43,572 nucleotides of DNA from Clostridia bacterium (GTDB lineage: Bacteria > Acidobacteriota > Terriglobia > Terriglobales > Acidobacteriaceae). A program made the position numbers and the translations under genes. Shown piece after piece: positions 43,266 through 43,572 of the stretch. Location of the stretch: contig DATMYA010000061.1 of NCBI GenBank assembly GCA_035561135.1, positions 1 through 43,572 on the forward strand, read 5' to 3'. The notes below the pieces were generated by a model, which saw only the letters and a list, made by a program, of their open reading frames with translations, made no database searches and was not told the origin of the DNA. Each line of letters begins with the position of its first letter. Within the stretch, counting starts at the first letter, position 1.

Positions 43266-43572
43266 ATGGACTACGAGATCACGCCAGAAGTTCTCAAGCA
43301 GAAACTGGATGCCGCTGAGCAGGTCAGGGTCCTCGACGTGCGCGAATCGTGGGAGCGCGACACCGCCCGCATAGAACCCTCGCAGCACATTGCCATGGGC
43401 GACATCCCGGCGCGCTTCAACCAGGAGCTTGATCCCGACGATCACATCATCGTCTACTGCCACCACGGCATCCGCTCCATGAACGTCACAGCGTGGCTGC
43501 GTCAGCAGGGTTTCGAGCGGGTGCAGTCGCTTCGCGGCGGCATCGACCGATGGTCGCGAACAGTGGACCCGA
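43266..43572 (+). CDS. Rhodanese-domain protein, 3' end outside the window
   Basis: 102 codons, open at the edge. The rhodanese fold is clear: VRVLDVRESWERDTARI, AMGDIPARF, and the active-site loop YCHHGIRSM with the catalytic Cys; LRGGIDRWS follows. Only the very C-terminus should be missing. Such single-domain proteins transfer sulfane sulfur or act as sulfur carriers. In the operon it may support iron-sulfur or thiol chemistry, but that is inference. Confidence 0.9.
   Translation, partial: MDYEITPEVLKQKLDAAEQVRVLDVRESWERDTARIEPSQHIAMGDIPARFNQELDPDDHIIVYCHHGIRSMNVTAWLRQQGFERVQSLRGGIDRWSRTVDP

Overview
The window is a stretch of ordinary bacterial chromosome, moderately GC-rich. The gene set suggests an Acidobacteriota member of the Terriglobia/Koribacter type: a short BoxB-like oxygenase, DinB, SIMPL and DUF1028 secreted proteins, RAYT/REP elements, and intergenic spacers filled with degenerate word repeats. 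That assignment rests on protein flavour and not on any database search. No plasmid, phage or CRISPR signature is present. The only mobile-type element is a REP-associated tyrosine transposase (RAYT) cassette.

Layout, first half. 1-4.6 kb: a truncated secreted protein, two single-span membrane proteins, a PolX-type DNA polymerase/PHP phosphoesterase, and a cold-shock protein with a long leader. 4.9-7.6 kb: a NUDIX hydrolase, a DUF2520 Rossmann protein, ribA, and a tRNA-Ala(CGC) that carries its own CCA. 7.8-11.5 kb: a DinB-like secreted protein, an M28 peptidase, tatC-tatA, and a SIMPL protein. 11.8-18.4 kb: a small membrane protein, pterin dehydratase, a divergent pair of HD-GYP response regulator and 1160-residue hybrid histidine kinase, and an ECF-like sigma factor. 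18.6-26.1 kb: an AmrS-type radical SAM enzyme, an overlooked 54-residue Cys-rich ORF behind nested palindromes, an unknown protein, glmU-yvcK-TPR, lepB, and two small genes.

Layout, second half. 26.3-31.8 kb: carA and carB, split by about 1.1 kb that holds the RAYT cassette between inverted REP doublets, followed by a striking tandem array (two copies of a 164-bp unit, each made of four ~41-bp monomers). 31.9-35.1 kb: a DUF1028 protein, a DapA-family aldolase with an unusual 68-residue insertion, and a ferritin-like protein. 35.3-43.6 kb: a catabolic region with a TetR regulator (clear promoter plus palindromic operator), an enoyl-CoA hydratase, an aldehyde dehydrogenase, a BoxB-like di-iron epoxidase, and a tightly packed set of CoA-transferase beta, a second hydratase, CoA-transferase alpha, a zinc-ribbon protein and a rhodanese that runs off the edge. 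The last region looks like degradation of an aromatic or alicyclic acyl-CoA under TetR control. The split CoA-transferase with a hydratase between its subunits recalls, but does not match, known ring-opening modules.

Most interesting signals: the higher-order tandem repeat next to the RAYT; the RAYT reading frame whose ends are written in REP sequence; the BoxB-like / beta-hydratase-alpha cluster; the DapA insertion; the 54-residue Cys-rich peptide; and a recurrent arrangement in which a -10-like box sits so close to the start codon that leaderless or near-leaderless mRNA is implied.
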